A stretch of 34,293 nucleotides of DNA, from contig JABUQX010056967.1 of NCBI GenBank assembly GCA_015478945.1, positions 20,001 through 54,293 on the forward strand. Reading direction: 5' to 3'. Position 1 is the first letter of the stretch. Every line of letters starts with the position of its first letter. Below are positions 20,560-33,496 of the stretch, in pieces. Below the pieces are notes generated by a model that worked only from the letters and a program-made list of their open reading frames with translations, ran no database searches and was not told the origin of the DNA. The translations under genes and the position numbers were made by a program. Source of the DNA: Trachelipus rathkii (Eukaryota > Arthropoda > Malacostraca > Isopoda > Trachelipodidae).

Positions 20560-23500
20560 GAGAATACAATATCTGGTTAGTTTAAGTGTAGCACTGTGTA
20601 TTTTATAAATATATAAGCCACAGATCACGGCCTCGTGACCTTTTCCTCTCAGAGTACATTATATACTGGTGTGGTAGGTGATAATCTATACATTTTATAT
20701 AAGGTACCATATAAATGTATGTTACAAAAAATCAATAAGTAAAGTAAATTAAGTAAAGGTAGAAAGTAATAATTAAATAGAAAATTAAATATAGTTCATT
20801 TTTTTGAAAAGTGATATATATTAGAATTATTAAATAAAATACTCAGAGAAATAGAGTAACATAGATGAATAATAGTTTATATGTCTCATCTTGGTGTTAT
20901 TTATCTAAATTTGTTATTTTTAATGTATGGTGAAATAGTATAGTATAAGAGTGGAGAGGCTAGTCATTACTTATTGCCTCTCTCTCTCCTCCTACCTTAT
21001 CTATATAATTAATTTCTACTTCCATGCGTCTATCGATCGTACTCTGGTCTAATTTCTCTTTACGTGCTCTGGCCCGCTCATTCTCTGAATCATACATGAC
21101 GTCTTTCTCTTACATCTCTGCTCTCTTTATTTTGCTTCTATCTTCTCTCCTTCTTTCATATGTACAGTGAGTTTTTTTATTCCTTTGTAAATGAGAACAA
21201 GAGATTATATGTTCTTTTCTTATACTACTATTCTCAACATAATGATCTATAGTAGAGCGTAATAAAGGTTAGCTTATAATGCGGAATATATGGATGCGCG
21301 TATATATAGATTATAGAATATAAGGTCATAAATTAATAGAGATGCAATTATATATGTGAAGTGCTAATAAAGTATGCAAGGTGCACATAAGATTATGTTA
21401 TAGTAAAGTAATCAAAGTAATTTTACACTCATAGGTTAAACAACGTAATAATTGCTTGTTTTGATAATTTTGACTTTCAAAGCAATAGTTTTTCTTAATA
21501 TTTAAAAATCTATTTCTGTTTTTAAGCAAAAACATATATTGTTACCATGATAGAGAGTGTTATATTGATTAAGCATTTGGTAGCTAGTTCATGTCAAGAT
21601 TTCAATTCTTATAATTATATCACTGCATGTCATATTTACATGTCATATTTGGTTTAAATGAATATATAATAATTATATATGTGAAAATGGGATACTCATT
21701 AATATATATATAGTGGATCGAGTAGTAGAGAGAGAGGATGGCAGTAGAGGATATTGTGACGCTTGTTATAGGAGATAGATAGACTGAAGAGAATGAGAGT
21801 AATAGGGGAGATGTTTAATACGATATAGCGCGGTAAGTGATTGAGTGGACAGTTTCCGTTATGCGGGACATATATCCTGCGAATATTGTATTGTTGCCTA
21901 GTATGTTATATTGAAAGTACGTTTATTTAAATCGATATATCTAGATTTTTAAGATAAGTTATTAAATGAAGTTACAGATCTTATGCATTTAATTATTAAG
22001 GTAGAACTTCTCCAAATTGATGTAGGTTATTTGTGCCAAAGATTTTACATTGTACTCAATTATTCATTATTTTACTTTGTAGATAAATAGTGATGTTAAT
22101 TACGTTATGTTTTATATTATTTAAGTGACAATGTAAAATTTTTTTATTATTATAGTTATTAAGTTTATACATATTTTTTAAGATATTTAGCTTATAGTCT
22201 AATATTTAGATATTGAGATAATTATTTATGATAGTTTATTATATATTCTATATTTATTACTGTATAATAATGAATAATATCTCAGTCAAACTTATCATTA
22301 CTCGGAATATCATCGTTAGATGTATGAGATTATTTCACTAAGAAGTGAAACTATATGATCTATGTACTGACCGAACGAATCTACGTGGCAGACGTCCGAC
22401 TGCATAATTATTTATGTTTGTATTTCTCTTTTACTGACTATCGAAATTAATTATATTTTATTATCTATTTTTTCATTGAATAGTGTATGCATGCTTAGTT
22501 AATATATGCATATTATATATAATATTGATCAATAAGATATAAAATTAGTATTTGTAATGAATATTTTTAAATCTAAATGTGTTTAGCAATTATATTTGTG
22601 CTAGTGATAACTACGGTATTTAATTATATTAGTATTGTGGGTAAAACATAAATTTTTTATATAGTGATTGGTTATTAGGTTATTAGTGTATACTTAAAGA
22701 ACGTAGGTTAGAGTTACATAGCAGACGTGCGCTTGTATTATCTCTAATCAGCATAATAGACCTAATGCTGACTTAGAGTATGCTGGATAATGAGTAATGC
22801 GCTTACTAATATCTTACAAACGATTGAGAGCGGAGAGCGAAACTTCGCTCTCAGAGATAAGAGATGGAGAATTTATTGAAGTACGCTCATTAATACAGAG
22901 TAAATGGTATACTGAGATGAGTAGATTATGATAGTAATAGCTGCAGGGTGAGATGATAGAGAAGATGGTAGAGAATGAGAACAGAGGTTATGAGGGCAAG
23001 ACATGAATTTGTGAGAATTATAAAGGTATGGGAGACAAAAGAGATTGTAAAAATTATAGAGGTGAAGAAGTCTTAGAGGGTTATCTATGGTATATGATGT
23101 AAGAAGTGAAAGAGGGAGAATAAGATATAGATGTAGAAGTATTCAAGTAGGTGTGTGTAGCCTATACTACACACATATTCCAAAGGAGGGAATGTAGGTA
23201 AAACGCGACTGTATGAACGCCTTGGACGTGAAAGAGAATTAAGGACGTATGAAGAGTGAAGTATCAGGGCGTCCTCACTAGTCGGGGGCTATATTTATAA
23301 TATACTTATATTATAATATTTTATATAGAAAACGCCTTTAGTTTATTTTTATTTTAGTATATAATATATTTAATTATTATTTGGATAGTATAAAAGGTGG
23401 GTCTTACTCCCCTATATTTAACTGGGTTATATTTAATAAAAGGTAGCATGAGACTTTTTTTCATGTGATACTTGCCGACGATGTCATCATTACATTAAGG

Positions 23501-23800
23501 TACAAAAACCTCCGGTGGCGTTATAGTAAACTATATTAAGTAGGGCCTCATTAGGGCTCCATTTTCTGTTTCGGGCTTGCGTCATATATAATTCTTCTTT
23601 TATAATATTACTTTTTTGTTTAATACCTATAGACTTAGCCATATGTTTAGTACGTCTACCCTTACCTCCTCACCGGTATTTGAGGTTCTATAGGTGTGGG
23701 TTATTAGGTAATATTATGATTAAGTTAGTATGTTTGGTTAGGGTAATGGCATGATTAGATGATGTGATTATAATGATTGAATTTAGGTATTTATTGTTAA
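20560..23800. other. Unassigned low-complexity AT-rich DNA
   Basis: Long stretch with no recognisable gene. About 20960-21170 is rich in CTCT on the plus strand. About 21710-23250 is purine rich (GAGA, GATAGA). A perfect 9-bp hairpin lies at 22833-22852. Confidence 0.5.
22833..22852. repeat. Perfect 9-bp hairpin
   Basis: GAGAGCGAA (22833-22841) and TTCGCTCTC (22844-22852) pair perfectly around a 2-nt loop. The flanks show no terminator-like or element-like context. Confidence 0.8.
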
Positions 23801-24290
23801 TATTAGATGATATTTATTATTAAAATTATACTATATAATATTAGTAATTAATATTAGTTATATTATATATATGCTAATAATATTATGTTCTATTGTATAT
23901 AATTATTAATATAATAATTATATATATAGTTTAAATATATACTTATATAATATAGTATTATATACATAATATAATAGTATATATATATATATATTATTAG
24001 TAGTCAGTATATATAATTTAAATAGTATTATATTAATTAAATAATATAATTTATTAATATATATAATATATATATTAATATATATATAATCTATTATTAA
24101 TATTATATACTATAATACTATAATTATATATATATTAATATTATATATAATATTAATATATATTATATAATAATATTATATATATTAATTAATTATATTA
24201 ATATATATTAATATAATATTATTATAATATATTAATAATTATTATTATTATATATATATATTATATATAATATAATATATTATAGTACAG
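23801..24290. repeat. AT-rich satellite-like tract
   Basis: ATTAATATATA-type strings with almost no G or C. Confidence 0.85.
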
Positions 24291-24784
24291 GTAGGTATAT
24301 TAATACCTTATGTAATATTTTAGACCATGATTATATATTTCGGCCTTGACCTTGCCGTATATTTTATCATCATATATAATATTACACTCTCTAGCTCTCT
24401 ACACTACTCTTACATGTGTGCGGGATATGCCCCTACCACTCCCTATTAATCCTTTACAGAATAGTAAACCCCGAAGTGACGACTGCCCATAATAGCACGT
24501 ATAATCTATAACTTAGATCTAAGGTATACCTCACTTACCAGTGGCCCATAGGCACGGTAACCCAGAATAAATATCCCGTCAATGAAAAAATCCTTGAGAA
24601 TTATAATACCTATAATAACCTAATTCCGTATACATAATAAACCTCTAATACACTAACTATTACTTCACTTAATTAGTGACTCTCGGCCGTTATCACCGAC
24701 TCTATAACGCAATAGAACGTCATAGCTCTTGAGCACCTATCCCTCATTGCTCGTTCCGTTTAACACCACATGCATCGCTCTCAG

Positions 24785-24872
24785 GCGCGGCCCAGCCCCG
24801 CACTTGATGTCATCCTACGACGCTAGTTACGTGAGAAGAGGTGGCGCTGAAGTTACATGTCAATTTATTTTG
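24785..24872 (+). CDS. Weak candidate exon, unidentified
   Basis: An acceptor-like CGCTCTCAG ends at 24784 and a strong donor, GTAAGTATG, begins at 24873. The 88-nt segment is open in only one frame (phase 1), giving 29 codons that include SSYDASYVRRGGAEVTCQF. The VRRGG-x-x-x-x-TC pattern faintly recalls the strand leading to the first cysteine of an immunoglobulin-like domain, but this is not enough to name it. No neighbouring exon was found. Confidence 0.22.
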
Positions 24873-26945
24873 GTAAGTATGTATATATTATCTGTAGTAA
24901 TCATACATGTAGAGTGAGTATCATGTGAGAGGTACTATTTATGACTCAGATGAATAATACTGCGGATCCCAGTAAGTGATCAGTATTCTACTATAAAACC
25001 GCGTGTGATTTAATACCAATACCTGTAGTTTATGGATTTGACACCCTCGAGCGATCTAACGTTTCCTACATATCATCTGACACAGCACATGTGAGGGGCA
25101 TTATATTTCTGTAGTAACTATAGCCGCTGTATCGTACCATCATAATCAACACTTTATACAGCACGTGAAGTCTGTGAGCCCGCCGGGCTATGTAGTTAAA
25201 TTAATTTAATTTAAATCTGCACACTATTGTGAAGTTTTTCTTATTATACATGCGAATACGACCCATTAGCGAGCGAATATTAACATACCTCTCTTGACAG
25301 GACACTATCACACACAACAACTGACACACTACGTCACATCTCCGAGCGGGCTATAGATATGACTAATTTAGAATACGACAACATAGTTATAGTGAAATTT
25401 GAATTAGGAGCGGTGACGATGATAATTAGGCGATTCTGTTGTAGAATTGTCATTTTCTTGGTTATAAGTAGAAAAAGCTTAGCCCTAGGATATATTAATA
25501 CACAAATCCACCTTCTTCCTGGCTTCCTGTGCAGTGACTTAGTAAATATATAACACAGACTTTAGTGATTCACCTGGTACCTATCCTTGACACCTTGTCA
25601 TAATGTGTTATTACCTCAACTGATTTGAACACATTACATTTATCAACTTATACATCAAGCCTATCCTGTCACAAACACCACTAACAGCAACTCAACACAC
25701 TATACACACATTTAACACAACACCATACCACTTATAGGTTTGAGTACATATATCTTCATGATAAATAGTTATACACACTCATCCGCCTTCTGGTACTTAT
25801 GAACCACCATGGTTTCATTCAACTTGCGGGACCATAGTTAGGATACAATCTTTAATACATCCTTCTACAATCTAGTCCCCGACCTTTCTGACCGAGTCTA
25901 TAAACCGATCTAGTGGGTAATATTATAAAAATTTATATTATACCAGCGACTAAGAACGTTAGTTACTAATACTATGGGTCTTACCCAATGTTGGGTGTGA
26001 CAAGTGTGAATAGAGAGCGCACTACGATAATTCCACTAATTTTATATGACGCTCTACTCTATTATAATATTAACACTAATTAATATCTCTTTTTAATAAT
26101 ATAATATACTTATGTTTGTGGGGAAAACTCTTCATTAAAAATTCTTTATTGTTTACCTAAGATTGATGAAAACAAATTTATATGTAACAGACATTTCTTT
26201 TCAATAATTTTGTAATTTTTAGTAATTAATAATATTAGTAAATTTTTAAGAAATTGACAGTTTACACCTGTACCAGAAAGAGATAACAACTCCCCGATGT
26301 AAAGTGGCTCGCATATAGTCTATTGTTCGCTCAGAGAGTACGTCTATAGAATATATACGCAGTCTTAATGGTGAGATATATATTCATATTAAACACAAGC
26401 GCTTGATATAGCGATGCATACGACTGGTGTTTAAACTTAACACCAATGAGCAAGGGATATAAACCATTCTCAGGTGGAGTCACTGTGTGAATATCAGCAA
26501 ATGTATGAGTGTCACTCATAACATGGTAGAATAAAAAATACAATAAGAAAAAGAGGATGAATTACTACCATAAACAAAGCGCGTAGGGACAACAGAGCAG
26601 GCAAAAGAGAAGATTAAGTTTATCCTTGTTAGTTATGTGCTTCTTCTGATCCTCTTACTCAAGTTAGCTTATTACGTGTGTGCTGAAAAATGTCACCTCT
26701 TAACCTACATGTGTTTTTTGGGTTAGATTCTACCTCTGATATACATAAACCATGCTCTCAGTTCATTATTGTAAATATATTCTGCTTATAGATTAAAAAC
26801 TTATTAATAATTTAGATATTTAACGTGCGTTATGTTAACTCACTCCATATATTTATCTGTGACAACACTTAGAGGTTACATTGCGGTCTCTAGTCCGACG
26901 TGCTCGTAACATTAAGGGTGAGAGAGTGCTCATTTGTCTCAAATA

Positions 26946-27008
26946 CCCCTCAGTATGAGGGGATAGGTCTGTGTATGTAACTCTCACCCATATAGTGCTC
27001 GGGAGCAC
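26946..27008. repeat. Two adjacent short perfect hairpins
   Basis: CCCCTCA (26946-26952) pairs with TGAGGGG (26956-26962) around a 3-nt loop. GTGCTC (26995-27000) pairs with GAGCAC (27003-27008) around a 2-nt loop. Their role is unknown. Confidence 0.7.
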
Positions 27009-28833
27009 CATGCTAGATAATATGCCGTATTGTAGAGGTCGGGTGTGGATCTTTCGCGGCGACCCTTTTCCACCTGCTGATGCGGTGAAGCATAATTATA
27101 CTTCGCTCCGTGTGACTGACTCCTCTCGAGATTTTAACGGTGCAGTTAAGTAACCGACATCTCTTTTTGCCAGCGGTGCGTAGTAGCTAACCCTTTGTGA
27201 TACTGTATTACCTAGGGATAAAAAAGCAAAAAGAAATAATGTAATTTTACAGAAGTTTACTTATATATCTATAGTTTAATACCGAAGGGATAGAACTCAT
27301 ATTATAAATACGGTCTCTAAACTTTAAGGAGCCACCCTCCTATAAGTGCAGATTACCATTAGTATTGACATATTATTTAAAAAAAAAAATATATTCTTTG
27401 CATTTTTAGGTTACTGCTCTTTAATTCTTTCATTGCCATTTTTACTGCTTTATCAATCTTACTCTCCCATGAACTTTTTTACTGCTCTTTCCTCACTATT
27501 GTCAAGCTGTGTATTTTTTACCTGCTCTTAAATCTTCAATATCGGTGCTTTATTCTGTTTGAACTGCAGCTAATTGAGATAGTTTTTGAGATAGTATTTT
27601 TTAACATTATTTTTATATATTTTTTTTTTGTGTTTTTTTACAAGATCACGGTGTATTCCTAAGTTATATATTGGACCCTCTCAAGTTATTGTTTATCTTA
27701 CTCAAGCTCTAATGGTTATTATCCTCAGTTATTTTTTAACTTGTTATGCTCTTTATTATTTAATAATAGTTATTTTATATATATATTATTGTACCGGAGC
27801 TTACTACGAGTCGTGATCCATATTTTAACATTTTCATGTATACCTATTGTGATTAATAATTTAATATTTATTTAGAACACACAATATTTTACACTGTTTA
27901 CATGACCTAACGTATATATGATTATTACATATCAGCATATCATACTTATATCTCTATACATCTGACACATATTCATATGTTCACATATTTTCACAGATTA
28001 TATACCATCAGTATAATAAGTGAAGACCAGGCCCCTTCCACATTATAGGTAATTATATATCGTGTTAGTATATACACTTATAGATATAATTAATACACAA
28101 TGCTGGTGATCATAGTTTACTTATGTTAGGGTATCATTGGTTAAGGATCTCGAATACAGTTATTGAGTAGGTACAACTTACACACAAAGCGGCATCAACT
28201 AACACACACACACATTTCTAACACTAGAATTTTGGATAAATTAACATGTTTAATCAATACTTATAGCTAAATCCACTAATACACAGTTTTATGCTTAGAC
28301 ACTAACGCAGATTTGATATTCATTTTAACACTCACACAGTAATTTTTACTATACACTCACACTCGAGCGAGATGAGACTATCGATATTTTGTTACAACTA
28401 TTATCTACATACCGTATCACATCACACAACAACACAGAAAATATTATTATATTTATTAAGCATTACCCCTGCAATAACGAGAATTTACCTAGTTTACTTA
28501 ACAGTTTCATACGTCCTAAGAACATATGATATTTAAGCTTATATTGACTAACATACTATTATATGATCGATCATTAAAGGCATTAAATTACAATAATCTT
28601 TTGTCAACGATTAGTAGAAATGACAGCAGAAACCACCGAGGTCAATAACGTTTCCCGAAAAATCTACTTTGAAATTTTTTTTATTTAAGGCTTTAAAACT
28701 TTTAAAGCAAAGATTTAAACTGTAAAAACTTATGCAACTATATATGTTAGTTATTTTCTCCTCTTGTTTTATATATTTTTTCCGTTTCTGAGTGCAATCT
28801 AATTTTTTAGGAAAATATATATATTATATATAT

Positions 28834-28899
28834 AGAGAGTGATTCATATAAAGGTTCTATTATTATTGTCGTATTAGTGTTCAATGAATCACCCTCTCT
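28834..28899. repeat. Short inverted repeat, possible MITE remnant
   Basis: AGAGAGTGATTCAT (28834-28847) matches the reverse complement of ATGAATCACCCTCTCT (28884-28899) except for two extra bases. The 36-bp interior is AT rich. TA dinucleotides lie outside the left arm, but no clear target duplication is seen. Confidence 0.55.
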
Positions 28900-31700
28900 T
28901 GCTAACTGCCCTATAAGGGAGTTGGGATAGTATTTCTGGAATTTATTTGATTAAGTTATATTGCTCGCTGGATCAATGGGTATAATATATACTAGAGATT
29001 TTAGATCAAATAGATAGTAGCTATATATTGAGATAAAGCTATGGGTGGTATAATGAATTTATGGATAATAAATGATTAAAGATAAGATTCCTCCTGTCGA
29101 ATATAAATATAAGTTATAATTAAATAACTATAATTTATTGTAAAATATTTTATTTATATTGATATTTATAATGTACTTTCGATGTTGGAATAGATAGATA
29201 TGTACAACTGATCATTTTTGGGGCATAGGAATGAGGAAATCCATTATATAGTGAATGATATTTGTGTATTTGCCAGTGATGTGGTGTATATGTTTAGGCC
29301 CCTAATAATCATTTATATATATAAATAGTTAAGATGAGCTAATTAAAGTTTGTATAATATTTATGAGCCATAAATAAGAAAGTACTTAGTCGCAAATTAA
29401 TATGTATCTTTATTTTCATAATTGTATAAATACTTTTTTGTAGGTGAGTATTACATACGATAATTTGATTAGGTGACCAGAGATATTATAGATCTCCTTT
29501 ATTTCCTCTCTATATTATTCGATACTAATTATTATTTTCACAGAAAAAAGTTCTAAATTCTTATCTCATATAATAAAAGATTCTTTTATCAATTTATACC
29601 TAAGTAAGATGCTCTATTAAAGCATTAAGCATAAAGTATATGACTAGACTAGATATAATCTTTTTTTAGTGTTAAAGATCAAATTGATCTCGATTAGAAG
29701 ACAAATAATATAGATACAGGCTTATATTTCTCGTAGAGGCAATAGCTTGAGTTTAGTAAAGTATAAGAGTGTGTGTTGGCGAACTTTTATTATTCTAATT
29801 AATAATACTTTATTATGATATAATAGCTCCCTATTCAATTTTACTACTATCGTGTTTACCACGTACGATAAATATCAAATCAAATTTGTGATTGTTTTTA
29901 TTCGTGTGAAACAGTTGTTTAAAATAACAGCTATATATATAGATTATTAAGTAAGTTTGGATGACAAAATAAAGATCGGTGAAGTCCCTGATCCTTGCTC
30001 ACTAAATATACATGCTGCAGTAAGAAAATTTTCACATGGGTATATGGACTGAAGAGGTAAGAGTATATAAAGCACGATGGGTCAGACTCTCTTGTTATTG
30101 TCGGATAATATCCTCAGGAGTAAAATAATGAAATAGGGTTTTGGGGAATTGCGAGGCTCCCTGTGGTGCATGTATTGTGGAGTAGAGACGAAAAAGAAAG
30201 TGCACGTTCCGGAATTAAGATGGCGCGTGGAAAAATAGACTAAACTAACTATTTGGAAGTTACTCCAGTAGACATATGGACAATGACTAACCGGTACTTT
30301 TATGTAATTTGAAATTACAAAATGAGCATCCGTAGATTAATCTCGAAGTTGTCTGTAGACATTATTGGAATACTCTCAATTTCTCAAAATAGTACCGTTA
30401 CATAACATCAGAGTGTGTGATACTCTTGTTAGTATGAGGTGATCTACATGGGGTGCCCCATAAACAGGAATTATTTATAAAGTATCCAAATTGTAATATT
30501 AATTATAGTATAGTCGGGTGTACAAACTTTGAAATAAAGATTTGCGTCTATAGCCCGCTGAATAGCAGACGGTTAAATATCTCTAATCAAGGCTCTAAAT
30601 AAAACTCGTTGAAGAGTATGTGTTATAAAAAATTATTATGAGAGTTAGCTCTGATAGAGAGAAGAAACATTATTATGAGTAAGATATAAGCAACTAAGTT
30701 TCCAATCTCCCATTAAATTTGAATAAATAATTCGTCATACTCGATAATTATATAACAGGATGTCATGAATGGACTTGGTGATTTCCCTATATATTCCTCC
30801 AAGATAACCGCAGGTGAATTGGAATTACTTGAGAGTAATAGGTCATTACCGCGAAAGTGAGAATGTGTGGAGTATGACCATGTGATTTTTAATTTAGTAT
30901 TTTGAGTAGAATTATTTAGCACTAAGTTTATTAAAGAGGTAAATAAGCTGATATAATCTCCTGAATCTATATATGATATATTTATAGACGTAAGTTATTT
31001 ATGTTAATAGTAGAACGTAAGTGATTATGTGTTTAATGTCTACTTAGAAAGATCAGATAGTATAGTATATATATATTATTAGGGCAGCATAGTAATAATA
31101 TGTTAATAAATGTACGTTTATACTTAATTAAAACAAATATGTATTGTATCATTAAGTTATATATATTTATAATTATATCTATACTTATTAATACTATATA
31201 TTATATATATATGTTTTGGAGTGTTAAAAGTGTATAGGGATCTGTGTTAATATTAAGTGGTGTGTAATGATATATAATAGTAATCTGAAATTGAGATAGT
31301 GAGTGGTTGTGAGTAGTTACATCTTACAATACTCCGTGTGGATATGGTGTAATATATAAGTAGATTTAGATAGTGATGATGAATGTGGTGATCTAATAAA
31401 TAATTATAATAAATATTATTATTATTATTGTTATAAGTTTAAAATTGTATATAATTAATAATTCTGAGTGAGTTATGGTATCTGAGTGTTTAAGTTTGTT
31501 ATATTAAGTGAATATTAATGATACTTGGTATACTGTAGTATTAGTTTTGATTTATTGTGATTGTATAATATAAGTATAATAGTGATTTATAATATTATGC
31601 TCTTGTGGTCTATGTATAGATTATCCCTTACTCTTAATTATGGCATATATATTATAATTGATTTTGATTAAATTAATTATCTCTAGCTAGTAATATATTA
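28900..31700. other. Unassigned AT-rich DNA, G-biased on plus strand
   Basis: No coding, RNA or transposon signal was recognised. The text is rich in GATA, AGTA and GTAT strings. Confidence 0.5.
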
Positions 31701-32757
31701 ACGCTAGTGGTAAGTGTCGCATGAATATTTTAACTTACGCTGATTTTCGGACTATACGCGACTCCCCCACAACCTTGGGAAATCCCTTATCAGTGGACAA
31801 CATACGGCATGCACATAAAAATAGATCTTAAAAATCTTAAGAAACATCCCCATCCGGAAACAATGTCAAACGAATGTCGTTTTTATCTCTATTTTATTAG
31901 GACACAAAAATAATCGCTTGTTACGTGACGGGTCACTTCGGTCTTTTCGATTTTCACAAGTATTCAATATAAAATTGCTATTTTTGTTTTTGACTTGAGG
32001 TGAGTCGGCCCTTTTTTCTTTCAAGAAAATGGTCTTTTCATGTCGCAAATATCATTGATCCTTTACATTCCCTTGCCAAAACACATTTTCAATAACAATA
32101 ATTCGGACATCCTATGACTTAGGATGGCTTTTCGGTTTATATATCTATATATATAATATATACATAGGTATATATGGTCAAGTAGTATATAATATATAAG
32201 TAATATAGTTATAATTACTTGAATCTGTAGTATTAGTATAATGATTAGTTGTTATTTTGTTAGTGTATAATATATTAGTTGTGATAATACTAATATATAT
32301 ATATAATATATATATAAATATAAGATAGTTATATAATATAATTTTACATATGCTTTTACAGATTTATTTTATAATTTATATTTATTATTATTATTTTGAT
32401 TGTTAGTAGTTGTGTATTGTAAAACAACTTTTAGTATTCGATTTTTTATTATGAAATTATTTGATTTATTATTATTTAGTATTATTTATTATTATTTATT
32501 ATTTTATTTTAGATGAACTCATAAAAGATGTGTAAGTAATATAATTACGAAAATTATTTAAAGATTGTAAGGTATTTAATAGCAATTGCAATAGCAGAAG
32601 TAATATAAATCGTTGTATTAACAGTGGTAAAGGCAGTAGCAGTCGTAGTATTGGTAGTAGTAAGTACTATTTGCAATTTGAAAGTTTATTCCTTAATTGC
32701 TGTTTTAAATAAAAAAAAATTTAAATTTGTTACTTAAGAGCTATAAAAAAAACTTAC
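31701..32757. other. Unassigned, presumed intron or intergenic DNA 3' of the GTPase exon
   Basis: AT-rich with TATA tracts at about 32140-32350, TTATT repeats at 32385-32510 and a GTAGTA/GCAGTA patch at 32620-32660. On the minus strand this follows the GTPase exon's donor site. I looked for the next small-GTPase block (DTAG and NKxD type) and did not find it. Confidence 0.45.
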
Positions 32758-32882
32758 TTGGTAACTGAAGCGTGTGGTTGTAACAGTCTTCAACAGTAGG
32801 TCTATAGACGGGAGCGTAAGTGCCGTTTAGGTATTGGAGGATAAGGGAAGAACCTGTGTTTCCAACTTCCGTCTCTATCACG
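32758..32882 (-). CDS. Internal exon of a Ras-family small GTPase (P-loop to switch I)
   Basis: On the minus strand the acceptor TTTCTTCCTACAG ends at 32883. A 125-nt exon follows, then the donor GTAAGTTTT (GT at 32757-32756). In phase 1 it encodes 41 residues ending LILQYLNGTYAPVYRPTVED plus nine more. YRPTVED matches the switch I effector region of Ras-family GTPases (Ras Y32-x-P-T35-x-E-D), and the spacing back through LILQYL fits the helix after the P-loop. The canonical GxxxxGK(S/T) is missing: residues 6-12 read VGNTGSS, and the place of Ras Lys16 is Gly. Such proteins bind GTP and act at membranes or in signalling, but this member is not identified. The YRPTVED variant suggests an outlying Ras branch (Di-Ras or Rhes-like). 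No other exon was found. It could be real, a pseudogene, or affected by sequence errors. Confidence 0.65.
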
Positions 32883-33444
32883 CTGTAGGAAGAAACTCAA
32901 ACATAGTTTTAGGACTCCTCAAATAAATTCTCAATATAGTTCAGAATCTTATAATTTAAATTAAATAAAGTTTAGGTTAAAGTCATTGATTAGGTTGAAA
33001 AATGTATTTATGAGTATAACAACTATCACTTTTTCTGTAATTGAAAGACTTTTAAGCTGTTAACTTTACAAAAGATAATGTTGATAAAGGTTAATGTTAT
33101 ACAGATCCTCTAATTATGGTAAAAAGCCCTCACATGTTGCTGCTGAGAACAATAATAAAAATATATTTACATACTCAAAATAAATAAAAATAATGGAGCA
33201 CAACATTTCAACATTAAAATAACTTAATCATAAAATGTTAGGCCAAAATAAACAACATCTCTAGAAATGTTTCGATACTCTTTTGAAAAAAGGAGGTATT
33301 ATGAAGTGAATGAATTATGGAAACGAACAAAATGTTATATTACGAGTTCATAAATATCAACTTCGCGAAAAGTCATCTTACTCTTCATCCTTGGCCACTT
33401 TCAGTGCATACAATTAATAGTGCTGGCGCCTAGCTCCAGATAGC
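32883..33444. other. Unassigned, presumed intron upstream of the GTPase exon
   Basis: AT-rich DNA carrying the polypyrimidine stretch and AG of the minus-strand acceptor at its left edge. No other exon is recognisable. Confidence 0.45.
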
Positions 33445-33496
33445 TTTCTCTCTCTCTCTCTTCTCTCTATCTCCTCCTCTCTCTCTTCTCTCCAGT
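33445..33496. repeat. (CT)n-rich microsatellite
   Basis: CTCTCT-type pyrimidine tract of about 50 bp, ending CTCCAG. It resembles a plus-strand splice acceptor only because of the repeat. The long minus-strand open frame here (33430-33633) partly translates the repeat as Arg/Glu. Confidence 0.85.

Larger units (their letters stand above)
24291..28830. other. Unassigned AT-rich DNA, C-biased on plus strand
   Basis: No recognisable gene. Short hairpins occur at 26505-26519, 26946-26962 and 26995-27008. Open frames of about 60 codons (for example 26971-27153) have no family resemblance. A weak exon candidate lies at 24785-24872. Confidence 0.45.
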
